NCBI GenBank assembly: GCA_029259845.1
Contig: JAJDEI010000172.1
Coordinates: 1-42,340, forward strand
Source: Planctomycetaceae bacterium
GTDB lineage: Bacteria; Planctomycetota; Planctomycetia; Planctomycetales; Planctomycetaceae
DNA length: 42,340 nt
Direction: 5' to 3'
Shown: positions 1-8,642 of the stretch, piece by piece
Layout: the number at the start of each line of letters is the position of its first letter
Position numbering within the stretch: position 1 is the first letter of the stretch
Translations under genes and position numbers: made by a program
Notes under the pieces: generated by a model
The model's database searches: none
Seen by the model: only the letters and a program-made list of their open reading frames with translations
Told to the model about the DNA's origin: nothing

Positions 1-3000
1 CACAACCGCAGCCTTCTTGTTGAGGCTGGCGCTGGCAGCGGCAAGACAGCACTCATGGCGGGACGAGTTGCCCTTCTTCTTGCTGCGGGCATTCATCCGA
101 AAGGCATCGTCGCAATCACGTTCACCGAGGCGGCAGCCGCAGAACTGCTGGAGCGCATTGAACGTACTGTGCAGCGGCTTCTCAATGCAAGTATTCCGAT
201 CGAACTTGCAGCCACACTGCCGAAGGGACTTTCTGCCACACAACAAGCGAACCTTGAGAACGGGGCTGCTGCTCTTGATGAAATCACCTGCACGACTATC
301 CACGGCTTTTGCCAGCAACTGATAAAGCCGTATCCGGTGGAGACCGGTATTGATCCCGGCGCGGCGATCATCGACCCGGCAGCAGCAGAACTTGCTTATC
401 AGGATCTGATTGACGCCTGGCTATCGGCTCGATTTGGCAGAGACCGAGGCGCTGAAGGTCTCGGGCGAATCCCTCCCATAGCGGGTGCAGGCGGTGAAGA
501 GGACTTCTTTACCGAGTTGCTTGTCAAGGCCCCAGACGAAACTCTTGACCTGATTCGCAATACGGCTCACTTCCTTAAAACTCACCGGACGGCTGATGCC
601 CCTGCCGACGGTGTCGATACGGTAAGCTTTACACAGCTTTCGGATGCGATCACGAATTTTGAGAACTGGTACAGTGGATGCGGCGTCGTGGAACCGACCA
701 CTGCGGACCTCGTGGCAGATCTGATGCATGTCGCGACCTTGGCACGTGAAGCTGCGACGCAGACGCTGACCGGGCGGCGCATTGCCGAACTCTTGTTCCA
801 TACGCCTCCCCAAGCGTGCAAGAAAAATGATACGACGTTCAAGCAGTGGGGCAGGAAGGGTAAATGGAAGGTCGCCGGAAAGGCAGCCGGACGGAGCACG
901 GCCCAGAGCGAACAACTAAGTACTGCCGGGGAAGGCCATTACCGCACCTGCGGTGATGCCTACCAGGCATTTTGTGCCACGTTGGGTGCGCTCGCTTTTC
1001 AACGATTTGTCCGCGAATTCCGCGCGCTAAGAGACCTCTATCGGGACTACAAGTGTAACGCGGCGCTCCTCGACTTCGACGACCTGCTCCATCATGCTGC
1101 CAATCTCGTAAAGAATAACGAGATGGTGCGCCAGGCACTCGCGCAGCGGTACCCTGTGATTCTGGTCGATGAATTCCAGGATACTGACCCGCTTCAGGCC
1201 GAGATCCTGTGGCGGTTGGCCGGTGAAGGCGACCCGGCGTTGCCCTGGCACGAACGCACCATTCGTCCCGGTGCGCTTTTTGTCGTGGGCGATCCAAAAC
1301 AAGCCATCTACCGTTTTCGCGGCGCTGATGTCGATACCTACCTTGTCGCCAAGCGAGCGTTAGCCGAGCGTGATTCGAAGTCGATTCTCAATGTGTCAGC
1401 TAGTTTTCGGTCGCAGCCCGCCATCCTTGAATATGTGAATTTGCACTTTTCTGCCGCCCTGGACGAGTCTGAGGGACAGCCAGGCTTTACGGCTCTTGCT
1501 CCCACTCGCCCGAGCAATCATGAACCAAGCGTCGCAGCCTTCGAGATCGCACTCGACGACCGGCACAAGCGAAATGGCGCGCTCGTAGTTGACTTGGTGC
1601 GCCGCGAGGAAGCGTCGATCGTCGCCAACATCGTGCATGGCCTTATCGGCAGTTATCCGGTGTGGGACAAGGATCGACAAGATTATCGGCCTGCGCGTGC
1701 GGGCGACATCGCTCTGCTTGCTCCAACGGGCACCAGCCTCTGGATCTACGAGCAGGAACTCGAACGGCGTGCAGTTCCAATCGCCACGCAGGCAGGCAAA
1801 GGTTTCTTTCGTCGACAAGAAGTCCAGGATTTGATCGCAATCGCAAGGGCAATCGCCGACCACCGCGACACATTGGCGTTCGGCGCATTCATTCGCGGGC
1901 CGCTGGTTGGGCTGACCGAAGAACAGATCGCGGATGAGATTGAGTTACTTCAAACCGCAAGAGGTGGCCCGAAACGCCTTAATCTCTGGGCGAATCCCGA
2001 GACCATCCAACATCCCGTCCTAAAGCAGACGCTCAAGGTACTCCAGAATCTGGCACGCAAGGCCCGCCGTGCGACTCCCTACCAGCTTCTTGCTGAAGCC
2101 ATCGAAGAGCTTAATATCCGGCCGATCTTGAAAGCTCGCCACTCGCGCGGCGCAGAACGGGCTCTTGCTAATGTCGAACTCGTTCTGGAGATGGCGAGAG
2201 CGTATGCAGGACGAGGGATCAGTGACTTTGCCACCGCGCTCTGGCAGCGATGGGAAGACGGAGACGCTCAGGCAGAAGGCAGGCCGGACGCCGAGGCGGA
2301 CGCAGTATCAATCACCACCATTCATTCGGCGAAAGGATTGGAATGGCCTATCGTCATTCCGATTAACTCTACAACTTCCCTGTGGTCCGACATGAGCTTC
2401 CTCTACCGTCGAAGTGACGATAGTGTGCATTTTAGGGTGTTCGGCTTCCCGAGCCGTGACTATGACGCTGTCAGCCAGGGCGAATCGGTTGCGGTTCTTC
2501 GTGAACGCGTCCGGCTTTGGTACGTTGCCCTAACCCGTGCCCGTGATTTGCTGCTAATGCCGAAGCAGACCGAGCGTATTGCAAAAGATTGGTTGAGCCT
2601 CGTGAATCTCGACATTGACTCGCTTCCGGTTTTTGATGTCACCCGTTTTCCAGGCGTGCCGTCTCCGCCTGTCCCTAGCAGCGGCAATAAGCAGGACATT
2701 TCGACGTGGGAGCAAGAAGCCGTGACAATAGCGGCTGCTGAGCGGCGCATCTCGTGGCACCAACCCAGCCGCCATGAACAACCAGTGGTGTCGATAAAGG
2801 CTTCTGACGATGTGTTCGTCAGCACCGAGTCAGTCTTAGACGCCATGCCTGCGTCAGACGAAGACATGATGATCCAGGGCGGTCGCGAGCGAGGAGTAAT
2901 TCTTCACAAGCTAATGGAAGAGGTTCTGACCGGCGAGACAGCCGACGACGCAACAACGCTTCAGGTGCGCGCCGCCGAGCTCCTTGTTCACCTGCGCCTG

Positions 3001-3366
3001 CCAGACGCAGAAGACGCGACAACCGGTCTGTCGAGCCGCGAGATGGCAACTGCCGTTCACCGCACACTCCAGCTTAAGGAAATCGCGGAACTGCGCCCAA
3101 CACTGTTGCCGGAATTTCGGGTCTATGCGGCCTCAGTCGAGGAACAAACTGCCTCGCTCACTGCTGGGATCGCCGATGCAGTTGCCTACGTGGGAGGGCA
3201 GATCCAAACAGTTGTCGACTGGAAGAGTGATGTGAATCCCACCCCGGCCGACATTGAAACGTATCGCGGTCAGGTGCGCAGCTACCTGGCAGCAACCGGG
3301 GCCGCTGTGGGGTTAATCGTTTTCGTGACTTCGGGCCGAATAGAGTTAGTGCAATCGGCAGCTTGA
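1..3366 (+). CDS. UvrD/AddA-like superfamily 1 helicase with C-terminal PD-(D/E)XK nuclease (5' end cut by window)
   Basis: The reading frame is open from base 1, so the start lies outside the window. Numbering from the first visible codon, the Walker A motif AGAGSGKT is at residues 9-16. Motif II (VDEFQDTD) is near residue 390, motif III (VVGDPKQAIYRFRG) near 430, motif V (TTIHSAKGLEW) near 775 and motif VI (YVALTRARDLL) near 842. These are the signatures of UvrD/Rep helicases of the AddA/RecB group. The C-terminus has an acidic residue at D1059 and a D-W-K at 1073-1075, which fits the RecB-like PD-(D/E)XK nuclease core. The expected role is ATP-driven unwinding and degradation of DNA ends in recombination repair or defence. 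Only a few residues seem to be missing in front of motif I. A partner nuclease of AddB type would be expected upstream, outside the window. Confidence 0.93.
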   Translation, partial: HNRSLLVEAGAGSGKTALMAGRVALLLAAGIHPKGIVAITFTEAAAAELLERIERTVQRLLNASIPIELAATLPKGLSATQQANLENGAAALDEITCTTIHGFCQQLIKPYPVETGIDPGAAIIDPAAAELAYQDLIDAWLSARFGRDRGAEGLGRIPPIAGAGGEEDFFTELLVKAPDETLDLIRNTAHFLKTHRTADAPADGVDTVSFTQLSDAITNFENWYSGCGVVEPTTADLVADLMHVATLAREAATQTLTGRRIAELLFHTPPQACKKNDTTFKQWGRKGKWKVAGKAAGRSTAQSEQLSTAGEGHYRTCGDAYQAFCATLGALAFQRFVREFRALRDLYRDYKCNAALLDFDDLLHHAANLVKNNEMVRQALAQRYPVILVDEFQDTDPLQAEILWRLAGEGDPALPWHERTIRPGALFVVGDPKQAIYRFRGADVDTYLVAKRALAERDSKSILNVSASFRSQPAILEYVNLHFSAALDESEGQPGFTALAPTRPSNHEPSVAAFEIALDDRHKRNGALVVDLVRREEASIVANIVHGLIGSYPVWDKDRQDYRPARAGDIALLAPTGTSLWIYEQELERRAVPIATQAGKGFFRRQEVQDLIAIARAIADHRDTLAFGAFIRGPLVGLTEEQIADEIELLQTARGGPKRLNLWANPETIQHPVLKQTLKVLQNLARKARRATPYQLLAEAIEELNIRPILKARHSRGAERALANVELVLEMARAYAGRGISDFATALWQRWEDGDAQAEGRPDAEADAVSITTIHSAKGLEWPIVIPINSTTSLWSDMSFLYRRSDDSVHFRVFGFPSRDYDAVSQGESVAVLRERVRLWYVALTRARDLLLMPKQTERIAKDWLSLVNLDIDSLPVFDVTRFPGVPSPPVPSSGNKQDISTWEQEAVTIAAAERRISWHQPSRHEQPVVSIKASDDVFVSTESVLDAMPASDEDMMIQGGRERGVILHKLMEEVLTGETADDATTLQVRAAELLVHLRLPDAEDATTGLSSREMATAVHRTLQLKEIAELRPTLLPEFRVYAASVEEQTASLTAGIADAVAYVGGQIQTVVDWKSDVNPTPADIETYRGQVRSYLAATGAAVGLIVFVTSGRIELVQSAA

Positions 3367-3689
3367 TTGCATTTCAATGTGCGAACCCGTCCTACGTAAC
3401 AATCAGTCCGGCTTCCACTTACGATCATGCGACGCCGCAGCGCCGATTCCCATCCCCGGATTCCGGCCGGAAACAGTTCAATAGCCGTGTTGTCGCCCCG
3501 AGCGTTCTTCGTAGGCGTCACGAATGCGCTCCGGACCGACACACCGAATGTATTTGTGCCTCAGCCCCAACGCGCGTCGATGGCGCAACCGATGCAGTGT
3601 CGCGAGTACAGCGCAAAAGGCCATCAGGGCGGCCGAAAACTCGTCGGAAGCGGTTTTGAATGATGACAGTCACCGTAAAACGACCCATT
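3367..3689. other. Intergenic stretch without a recognisable gene
   Basis: No open frame here looks like a real protein. A minus-strand frame between about 3470 and 3660 reads without stops and is arginine-rich, which could be a decayed remnant of a mobile-element gene, but I could not assign it. It lies between the helicase stop and the resolvase relic. Confidence 0.4.
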
Positions 3690-3962
3690 TACACACCTTC
3701 GTTGAGTGAACGAAAGCCGATGCCCTTGTTCCGCAGATCCTCAACCAGCGTAATCAGGTGTCGCATCGGGCGTCCCAGACGATCCAGCCGCCAGAATATC
3801 GCCGCAACGCAGCGTCTCCAGGCACTTCGTCAGTCCGGGTCGTTCGGTTTTCGTTCCGGAAATCTTGTCCATAAAATTGTTCGGTTTCGGGATGCCGTTC
3901 TTCGTGAGCGCATCAAACCGCAACGAGAGGTCCTGATCGTCGGGAGCGCCCCTCGCTTTCAA
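3690..3962 (-). pseudogene. Serine resolvase/invertase remnant (Tn3-resolvase/Hin type), frameshifted and truncated
   Basis: The upstream part of the minus-strand frame reads DQDLSLRFDALTKNGIP, then FMDKISGTKTERPGLTKCLE, which is the conserved N-terminal catalytic-domain pattern of Tn3-type resolvases and DNA invertases. Near base 3800 this frame turns into unrelated residues, and the family pattern (LDRLGRPMRHLITLVEDLRN, then KGIGFRSLNEG) resumes in another frame up to a TAA at 3690-3692. The gene therefore has at least one frameshift and stops where the family normally continues with the rest of the catalytic domain and the DNA-binding helix-turn-helix. The segment carrying the catalytic serine (Y-x-R-V-S-T) is also altered, reading ARGAPDDQ. 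It is almost certainly inactive and is the footprint of a past mobile element. Confidence 0.8.
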
Positions 3963-3989
3963 GGCATTGCGTAATCTGGAGGTCGGCGT

Positions 3990-4181
3990 TCATGGCTGCC
4001 CTTCTTCCAACTCTTGTTGGACCAAGGCAGCATCGATCAGCGTGAAGATTGCCTCGCGGACATGAGGCCTGAGATGAGGCCAGCGTTCGGCGATGTAGCG
4101 GATGTGGGTGGGAAGTTCGCTGTCAGAAGAAGCCAGCAGAGGGCAGTTAAGGCACTCGGTCCGCTGCCTATCCGCTGCCAC
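3990..4181 (-). pseudogene. Fragment resembling the C-terminal tail of a planctomycete integrase or associated protein
   Basis: A short frame of 63 codons contains a helical segment ELPTHIRYIAERWPHLRPHV followed by REAIFTLIDAAL. To my recollection this kind of tail ('...WP.LP..VR..I..LV..') is common at the ends of planctomycete site-specific recombinases and related mobile proteins. The frame stays open upstream into the ssrA terminator, with no convincing start codon or ribosome-binding site, so it looks like the stump of a longer gene. It lies between the resolvase remnant and the ssrA 3' end. The assignment is an inference from pattern memory only. Confidence 0.35.
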
Positions 4182-4184
4182 CGG

Positions 4185-4226
4185 AAAATTAAAATCCGCA
4201 AGTCCTTTACTGAAAAGGACTTGCGG
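4185..4226 (-). terminator. Rho-independent terminator of ssrA
   Basis: A perfect 13-bp inverted repeat (arms 4196-4208 and 4214-4226, arm CCGCAAGTCCTTT) encloses a 5-base loop. On the minus strand it is followed by a T-rich run (ATTTTAATTTT) at 4185-4195. It begins only three bases after the tmRNA 3' end, as expected for the terminator of this gene. Confidence 0.9.
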
Positions 4227-4228
4227 AA

Positions 4229-4588
4229 TGGAGGCGGCGGGAATCGAACCCGCGTCCTGTGAACCCTGGGTTGAGGCCTCTACGTGTGTAGTCTGTCGTT
4301 TCCGCTCTCGTCAGAGGCGGCACGGCAAACAGAGCCGCGCTCCGACCAGGTTACGACATGTCTCGCCTCGGGCGTGGCAACCGATGACCCGAGGCCAGTC
4401 TGAATTTGTGACCGGCTGTCGGACTCCTCAGACGGGGATTCCTAAGCCGGGGATGCGTATCTCTACGCAGCCATTGCGAACTGCTTTTCAGTGGCAGTTA
4501 GTGTGTGATCAGCTTTTAACGTGGCCTGCTGATCAACCACGACACGCCATCCCAACCTGCGGTGAACCAGTCAAATCCGATCGCCCCC
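4229..4588 (-). ncRNA. ssrA: Transfer-messenger RNA (tmRNA)
   Basis: The minus strand carries both halves of a tmRNA. The 5' end reads GGGGGCGATCGGATTTGACT and the 3' end reads GACGCGGGTTCGATTCCCGC followed by CGCCTCCA. The terminal GGGGGCG pairs with CGCCTCC in a 7-bp acceptor stem with one G-U pair. The T arm (GGTTCGATTCC) and the CACACGTAGAGGC segment before it are as in other tmRNAs. The length of about 360 nt is normal. The 3' CCA is not encoded, because TTC follows the discriminator A. tmRNA with SmpB rescues stalled ribosomes and tags the nascent peptide for proteolysis. The gene is one-piece rather than permuted. The 3' end faces the recombinase relics at 3690-4181. Confidence 0.95.
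4463..4495 (-). other. tmRNA tag-peptide reading frame (ATEKQFAMAA-stop)
   Basis: Inside the tmRNA, GCC ACT GAA AAG CAG TTC GCA ATG GCT GCG TAG encodes a ten-residue tag ending in AMAA. Length and alanine-rich end match the usual tags (ANDENYALAA in E. coli). The resume codon is inferred from the preceding TAACT, resembling the TAGTC found before it in other tmRNAs. The frame is open six codons further upstream, so the exact resume codon is not certain. The penultimate hydrophobic residue is Met where Leu is usual. Confidence 0.75.
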
Positions 4589-4896
4589 TGGGTGTTTGTT
4601 GTCCGAGTGTTGCTTGCCCGGGCATTGGTAGTCCGAATGACCTCGCTGTCGAGTTGCCGTCAAGCGTGACCAAACCTAGGTCTCAACTCCTGACGGAGCA
4701 GCGGGGCCGTCCCCTGATGTTTGTCATCGGGTTGCGCGATGACTTTCTTTATTCTTGCTGTTTGAGGGGATGTGGTCAATGGGCCATTTGACGGAAATGG
4801 ATGCCTGCCGCTTCGGCCTTTCGCATAAGGCCTGCCGGCCCGTGAACGGTTGCCTCATTGCGGCAACACCTTATGTCTCCCCTGCGATCTCCACCG
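4589..4896. other. Gap between ssrA and the transglutaminase-like gene
   Basis: This 308-base stretch must hold the ssrA promoter (minus strand, upstream of 4588) and the end of the transglutaminase-like transcript. I see no convincing -35/-10 pair and no gene. A short inverted repeat (GTTGCC...GGCAAC) lies near 4850-4866. Confidence 0.4.
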
Positions 4897-6465
4897 TCAC
4901 TCGCCACCGGTACCGATCACCTGGATGCGCATCTTGTTGACCAGACCAACCAGGGGGACGAAAGCGGTGACCGGGGCCGGGCCGCCATCGGAGAGGCTGG
5001 AGTCGGCGAATTTGAGATGGGTGGCGCCGGTGCCCCCCTGGGCGAGCGTGGCGTCGAGCGGGACCCAGTTCCCGCTGAGAAACGCTTCGGTCCACATGTG
5101 CCCGACGAACGCGGAATGCCGCTCTGAATACACCAATCCGACGGCGACGCGGGAAGCGATCGCTTTCACCCGCAGCATGGCGGCGAGCAGGACGGCGTGC
5201 TCGGTGCAGTCCCCCTCCAGGCTGGTGGCGACTTCGGCAGCGGTCGCCAGAGCGGTTGAGAAATTCTTTTTCGCCAGTTTGCCGTGAACGTACTTTTCCA
5301 TCGCCAGCGCGATCTCGGTGGGGTCGGTCAGGTCGCCGGATGCTGTCTTGGCATGCGCGACAACTTGCGGATGCCCGCATTCGAGATACCGCGACGATTG
5401 CCGGTACGTCTCATCAGCCGATGCTGACGGAGACGGCGCTTGCCGTGCGGATAGGTCGACCGAACGGACGGTGACCCTCACCGTCTGCTCATCCACACGG
5501 ACGACGGATTGCGTGTCTCCTTCGGGAAGAGAGAGCATCTTGCGGGGTGGTTCGACCGAGACTTTGTAGACGAGGGTTTTGCGGTGTTGGGCTGCGGGGA
5601 TGGGCTCGACGTGCACGAGCGTGTCGAGTGCCAAATCGAGTTGGGTGCCGGCGATCTCCCGCACCGCTTCCTCGCGGGAGACCGTGTAGGTCAGCATGCC
5701 CAGCAGGTTGACCTCCGTTTTGAGTGTCTCGCCTTGCTCGTCCTGGTAGGTCATCATTGCCAGACCGGGGACGAGGGAGTGGGCGATTCGGGTGCGGCCC
5801 AATCGCGGCTTGCTGCCGTCGTGGAGTTCGGTCGCCTGTGATTCCAGGCCGGTCAGCGTCACCGTGCCGGCTTTGAGGAATTGCGGGTCGAAGACCCGCA
5901 TCGTGCGTGATTCACCGACGCCGATCGGGTCCTCCTGCAGCAGACGGTCCTGATAGACGGGCGATTTGACGTCGGCGTCCCACGGTTGGTCGGACTTCCT
6001 CGTTTTCCCGGCAGCCGTGGTGGTCAGGTGCAGTGTCTCGTCTTGCACGTGTCCGGAAACGACGGCGTGAGTGCCGGGGGGATTCTCGGTGTCAAGTTTG
6101 AACGACCGGAGATTCCCGGCGGCGTCCTCTTCGGTGACTTGCGTGACGGTCATCGTCAGTTTGCCGCCGAATCGCGCGATGGTCATCTGGGTGAGCGACT
6201 CGGACCAGATTCGTTTGGCGTCTCCCGTTCCGGTTTCCCAGGTAACGGAGTGGGCGAAGCCGACGCGCTGCCCCTGAATGAAGATCACCTGCCAGGCGTC
6301 TTCCAGAATGTTGTCCCGCTGCTGCGCTGCTTCGGCGGACCGGCTCTCGGGTGACCGGCTCTCGGCGGAAACGTCTTGGGCGTGTGAGCTTTCGGCGTGC
6401 AGGATGGCAATGCAGGTTGCGACCGTCAGGACAATGCCGAGGGTGCTGCGAGCAGGGCGGGTCAT
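4897..6465 (-). CDS. Exported transglutaminase-like (papain-fold) protein
   Basis: This 522-residue protein starts with a typical signal peptide (positively charged MTRPAR, a hydrophobic stretch, cleavage near SSHA-QD). The ATG at 6465 is preceded by AAGGA. The C-terminal third has the transglutaminase-like core: C420 in EGDCTEHAVLLAAMLR, H456 in VGHMWTEAFL and D471 in WVPLDATLA. Their order and spacing fit the Cys-His-Asp triad of this superfamily. The N-terminal 380 residues are beta-rich and lack a domain I can name. Family members act as proteases, peptide ligases or protein cross-linkers. The substrate is unknown, and the protein is expected in the periplasm or at the surface. It stands alone, divergent from the gene starting at 6881. 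Confidence 0.85.
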   Translation of the reverse strand: MTRPARSTLGIVLTVATCIAILHAESSHAQDVSAESRSPESRSAEAAQQRDNILEDAWQVIFIQGQRVGFAHSVTWETGTGDAKRIWSESLTQMTIARFGGKLTMTVTQVTEEDAAGNLRSFKLDTENPPGTHAVVSGHVQDETLHLTTTAAGKTRKSDQPWDADVKSPVYQDRLLQEDPIGVGESRTMRVFDPQFLKAGTVTLTGLESQATELHDGSKPRLGRTRIAHSLVPGLAMMTYQDEQGETLKTEVNLLGMLTYTVSREEAVREIAGTQLDLALDTLVHVEPIPAAQHRKTLVYKVSVEPPRKMLSLPEGDTQSVVRVDEQTVRVTVRSVDLSARQAPSPSASADETYRQSSRYLECGHPQVVAHAKTASGDLTDPTEIALAMEKYVHGKLAKKNFSTALATAAEVATSLEGDCTEHAVLLAAMLRVKAIASRVAVGLVYSERHSAFVGHMWTEAFLSGNWVPLDATLAQGGTGATHLKFADSSLSDGGPAPVTAFVPLVGLVNKMRIQVIGTGGE

Positions 6466-6880
6466 CTGTTGGTCGTCCTTGAAAAGAAGCGTCGATGCTT
6501 GGCAGGTTCTTGTCAGAAATACCAGACGGCAGTTGCGCCGGTGGGAGAAGTGGTGACGGTCGCGTGGGAGTGCTTAACGATTATGACGGCTGGGCGGCTG
6601 CCGGACCAGTAGGACCGGACCGATCACCGGAAGCGACATTCCTGCCCAGACGGCATGCCCCGAGCGGCACGCAATCTGCCTTGCTGAATCTGTCGCCAGG
6701 GGCAAACCCCTCGCCACACCAGCGGAATCACGAGGTAGAGTTGCCCGCCACGTTGCAGGCACGCGAAGTCGCTGCGGCAACGACCGGCCGCGGAGCTTTT
6801 CCCGGACAATCAGGATCTGAGAATTAAAGAACATCGGCTGCGGGGCGGCGAAAGCCGCGCGGCTAATGAGGGGAAACGTC
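6466..6880. promoter_or_regulatory. Divergent upstream region
   Basis: Both flanking genes start from this 415-base gap, so at least two promoters are expected. I do not see a clear -35/-10 pair. The AAGGA ribosome-binding site of the minus-strand gene lies near 6475-6480 and the GAGGGGAA site of the plus-strand gene at 6869-6876. A minus-strand frame through this gap (about 6620-6810) has no recognisable features. Confidence 0.4.
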
Positions 6881-7573
6881 ATGGGCTTCCTGAAACGATT
6901 CATTAAAAGCACTCTTCGCGAAGAACTACCGTCCAGCGGGCACAGCAGCTTCGAGCAGATCACCGAGACTCAGCTCGAAGAACATCTGAGCATCGCCCGG
7001 TACGGCAGCTTTCTGCTGACCGACGCGGTCCGGCCGTCGTTTAATCTCGATGTCGTCCCCAGTGCGGGTTATCGCCGCGACGTCTATCGCGACAAAGAGA
7101 CCGGAGCGGACGTGCCGGTGTTGATGATCGCCGAAACCCGTGAGCGGCTGATGGACGTGTTCATCGATCTGTTGGACCCCCTGGGCGACGAAGTGGACAT
7201 CGTCCTGGAGACGAGCCACGACAGCGACTCCGGCGGCCACCAGGATTTGTACCGCGAGCAGATGGACCTGCCTGTCCTCAAAAGTACGCTGTACGACTTC
7301 GAGGACCTGCTGCTCGACGACGGCTGTACCGGAGTCGCCGTGCTGAACCCGCGGATCCCCTACGAAGTCCAATTCGACGAACACAAGCTGCTGATCGTCT
7401 ATGGCCAGGATCTGTGGCCGTTTGAAGAAGTGCTCAGCGACTACAACCTGCGTTGCAGCGATGACCTGCGATTCATCACTGAAGCCGAGCACGTGCACTC
7501 TTCCAGTGAGGAGTCGCGGGAACGGTTCAGTGAATTGACGTATCGCCTGGGTGTCGAAGACGAGCAGTATTGA
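6881..7573 (+). CDS. Conserved hypothetical protein
   Basis: A soluble, strongly acidic protein of 230 residues without signal peptide or membrane segment. I place the start at the ATG at 6881 (MGFLKRFIKS) because GAGGGGAA lies 5 bases upstream; an in-frame ATG at 6866 has no such site. The body alternates beta strands and acidic helices, for example DVPVLMIAETRERLMDVFID and FDEHKLLIVYGQDLWPFEEV. I do not recognise the family. The short gap of about 70 bases to the lipoprotein gene may mean co-transcription. Confidence 0.75.
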   Translation: MGFLKRFIKSTLREELPSSGHSSFEQITETQLEEHLSIARYGSFLLTDAVRPSFNLDVVPSAGYRRDVYRDKETGADVPVLMIAETRERLMDVFIDLLDPLGDEVDIVLETSHDSDSGGHQDLYREQMDLPVLKSTLYDFEDLLLDDGCTGVAVLNPRIPYEVQFDEHKLLIVYGQDLWPFEEVLSDYNLRCSDDLRFITEAEHVHSSSEESRERFSELTYRLGVEDEQY

Positions 7574-7642
7574 CGAGCCGCGCGGCGGCACATCCAGGGC
7601 AGGGAGGCGTCCGCCCGACTGTTCTTGAGCGAGGTGCGAGAC

Positions 7643-8383
7643 GTGCCGGCTGACGAATTGACAACGCGGTTCGCTGATCGAGTCGTTCGGCTGGCGCTTG
7701 CCGGCGGCCTGTTTTGTCTGGCCGGATGCGCGAGCGGACTCCGCAGCACGTTCGAGGGAGAGCTGGCCCAATCTTCGCCTCGTGGGATTCCACCAGCAAC
7801 CGGTGACACACCGGGCGTTGGCGCGACCGCCCTTCCCGCTGTGATCATTCCCCCGACGACGTCCTTCACGGCGACAACGACTGCGCCGCACGATTCGGCA
7901 CCGGGCAGGGGCGTGCGGTCGTCCAACAATCGCGGCGAGGTGTTCCGTCGACCGGTCACCGGGCCGCAGTCCGCCGCGCCCCAGGTGCCTCCGTCGCCCG
8001 ACGCGCAGCGATTTCGTCCCGTTCAGCATTTGCATTCCGCGCGACCGGGCCGACCGCCGTCGTTGGGCAATACGTCCCCGGGAAACATGGCTCCCGGCCG
8101 TTCCCGCTACGGACGTCCGATCGTGATCCCGCAGATATACCCGAATATCTCGGCGGGGCCGACGTATGGGTATGGGCCTCCGCCGGCGAGCCTCAGCGGA
8201 CAGATCGAAATCGTGCCGCTGGGTCCGACGCGCAGCCGTGCGACGTTTCAGATCGTGCCGGCTGACCCCGACCCACAGGCTGGCTCTGTGGTGGACACGC
8301 TGCCGCCGCCCGCACCCCGTGCCCGGTATTTCGAACTGCCGCCGCCCCCCGAGTCATCAGGGAGGGGGGCTGGGTCGCTCTGA
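7643..8383 (+). CDS. Proline-rich lipoprotein, function unknown
   Basis: The N-terminus has a lipoprotein signal: charged residues, the hydrophobic stretch VVRLALAGGLFCLAGCAS and a lipobox LAGC. The mature chain would be lipid-anchored and is dominated by Pro, Ser, Thr and Gly, suggesting a disordered linker or cell-envelope spacer. I chose the GTG at 7643 because GAGG lies at 7631-7634; a TTG at 7625 is possible. The C-terminal part includes an IEIVPLGPTRSRATFQIVPA segment that may form a small folded unit. No enzyme motif is visible. Confidence 0.7.
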   Translation: MPADELTTRFADRVVRLALAGGLFCLAGCASGLRSTFEGELAQSSPRGIPPATGDTPGVGATALPAVIIPPTTSFTATTTAPHDSAPGRGVRSSNNRGEVFRRPVTGPQSAAPQVPPSPDAQRFRPVQHLHSARPGRPPSLGNTSPGNMAPGRSRYGRPIVIPQIYPNISAGPTYGYGPPPASLSGQIEIVPLGPTRSRATFQIVPADPDPQAGSVVDTLPPPAPRARYFELPPPPESSGRGAGSL

Positions 8384-8510
8384 CGCATGGAGGTCTCTCA
8401 CGCTAGTTTTCTGGGGCTGTGTGCGGTCCAGACAGCTCGCCCATCGCCCCAGATGGGAAACGCTTTCGACAGTTGCGAAATCTGAATTTCGCCCCAGCCA
8501 CCCTGACAGC

Positions 8511-8621
8511 CCGTTGAAAAACGTGTGCCACGGCTGTGTCAGCCGTGCAGATGTCTGAAACCTTACTGGTTTCTCGCACTGCCGAGACGGCAGTGGCACG
8601 CGGAATTGAGTTTTTCAACGG
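8511..8621. repeat. MITE-like palindromic element with two internal hairpins
   Basis: Terminal inverted repeats of 11 bp (CCGTTGAAAAA at 8511-8521, its complement at 8611-8621) enclose a second inverted pair GTGCCAC/GTGGCAC (8525-8531, 8593-8599). Inside are two further hairpins: CACGGCT/AGCCGTG at 8529-8547 and CACTGCC/GGCAGTG at 8577-8595. The nested layout gives a cruciform of 111 bases. It sits between a plus-strand and a minus-strand gene that converge, so it may also end transcription. Confidence 0.75.
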
Positions 8622-8642
8622 ACGGCTAAACACGGGCACCGA

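Noticed and set aside
4102-4791. Open frame of 229 codons on the plus strand over the ssrA locus
   Set aside because: It lies entirely over the tmRNA gene and its flanks on the opposite strand and has no ribosome-binding site or domain-like sequence.
8400-8512. Possible fourth copy of the dispersed repeat
   Set aside because: Only short pieces (GGGGCTGTG and TCGCCCCAGCCACCC) agree, which is too little to claim a copy.
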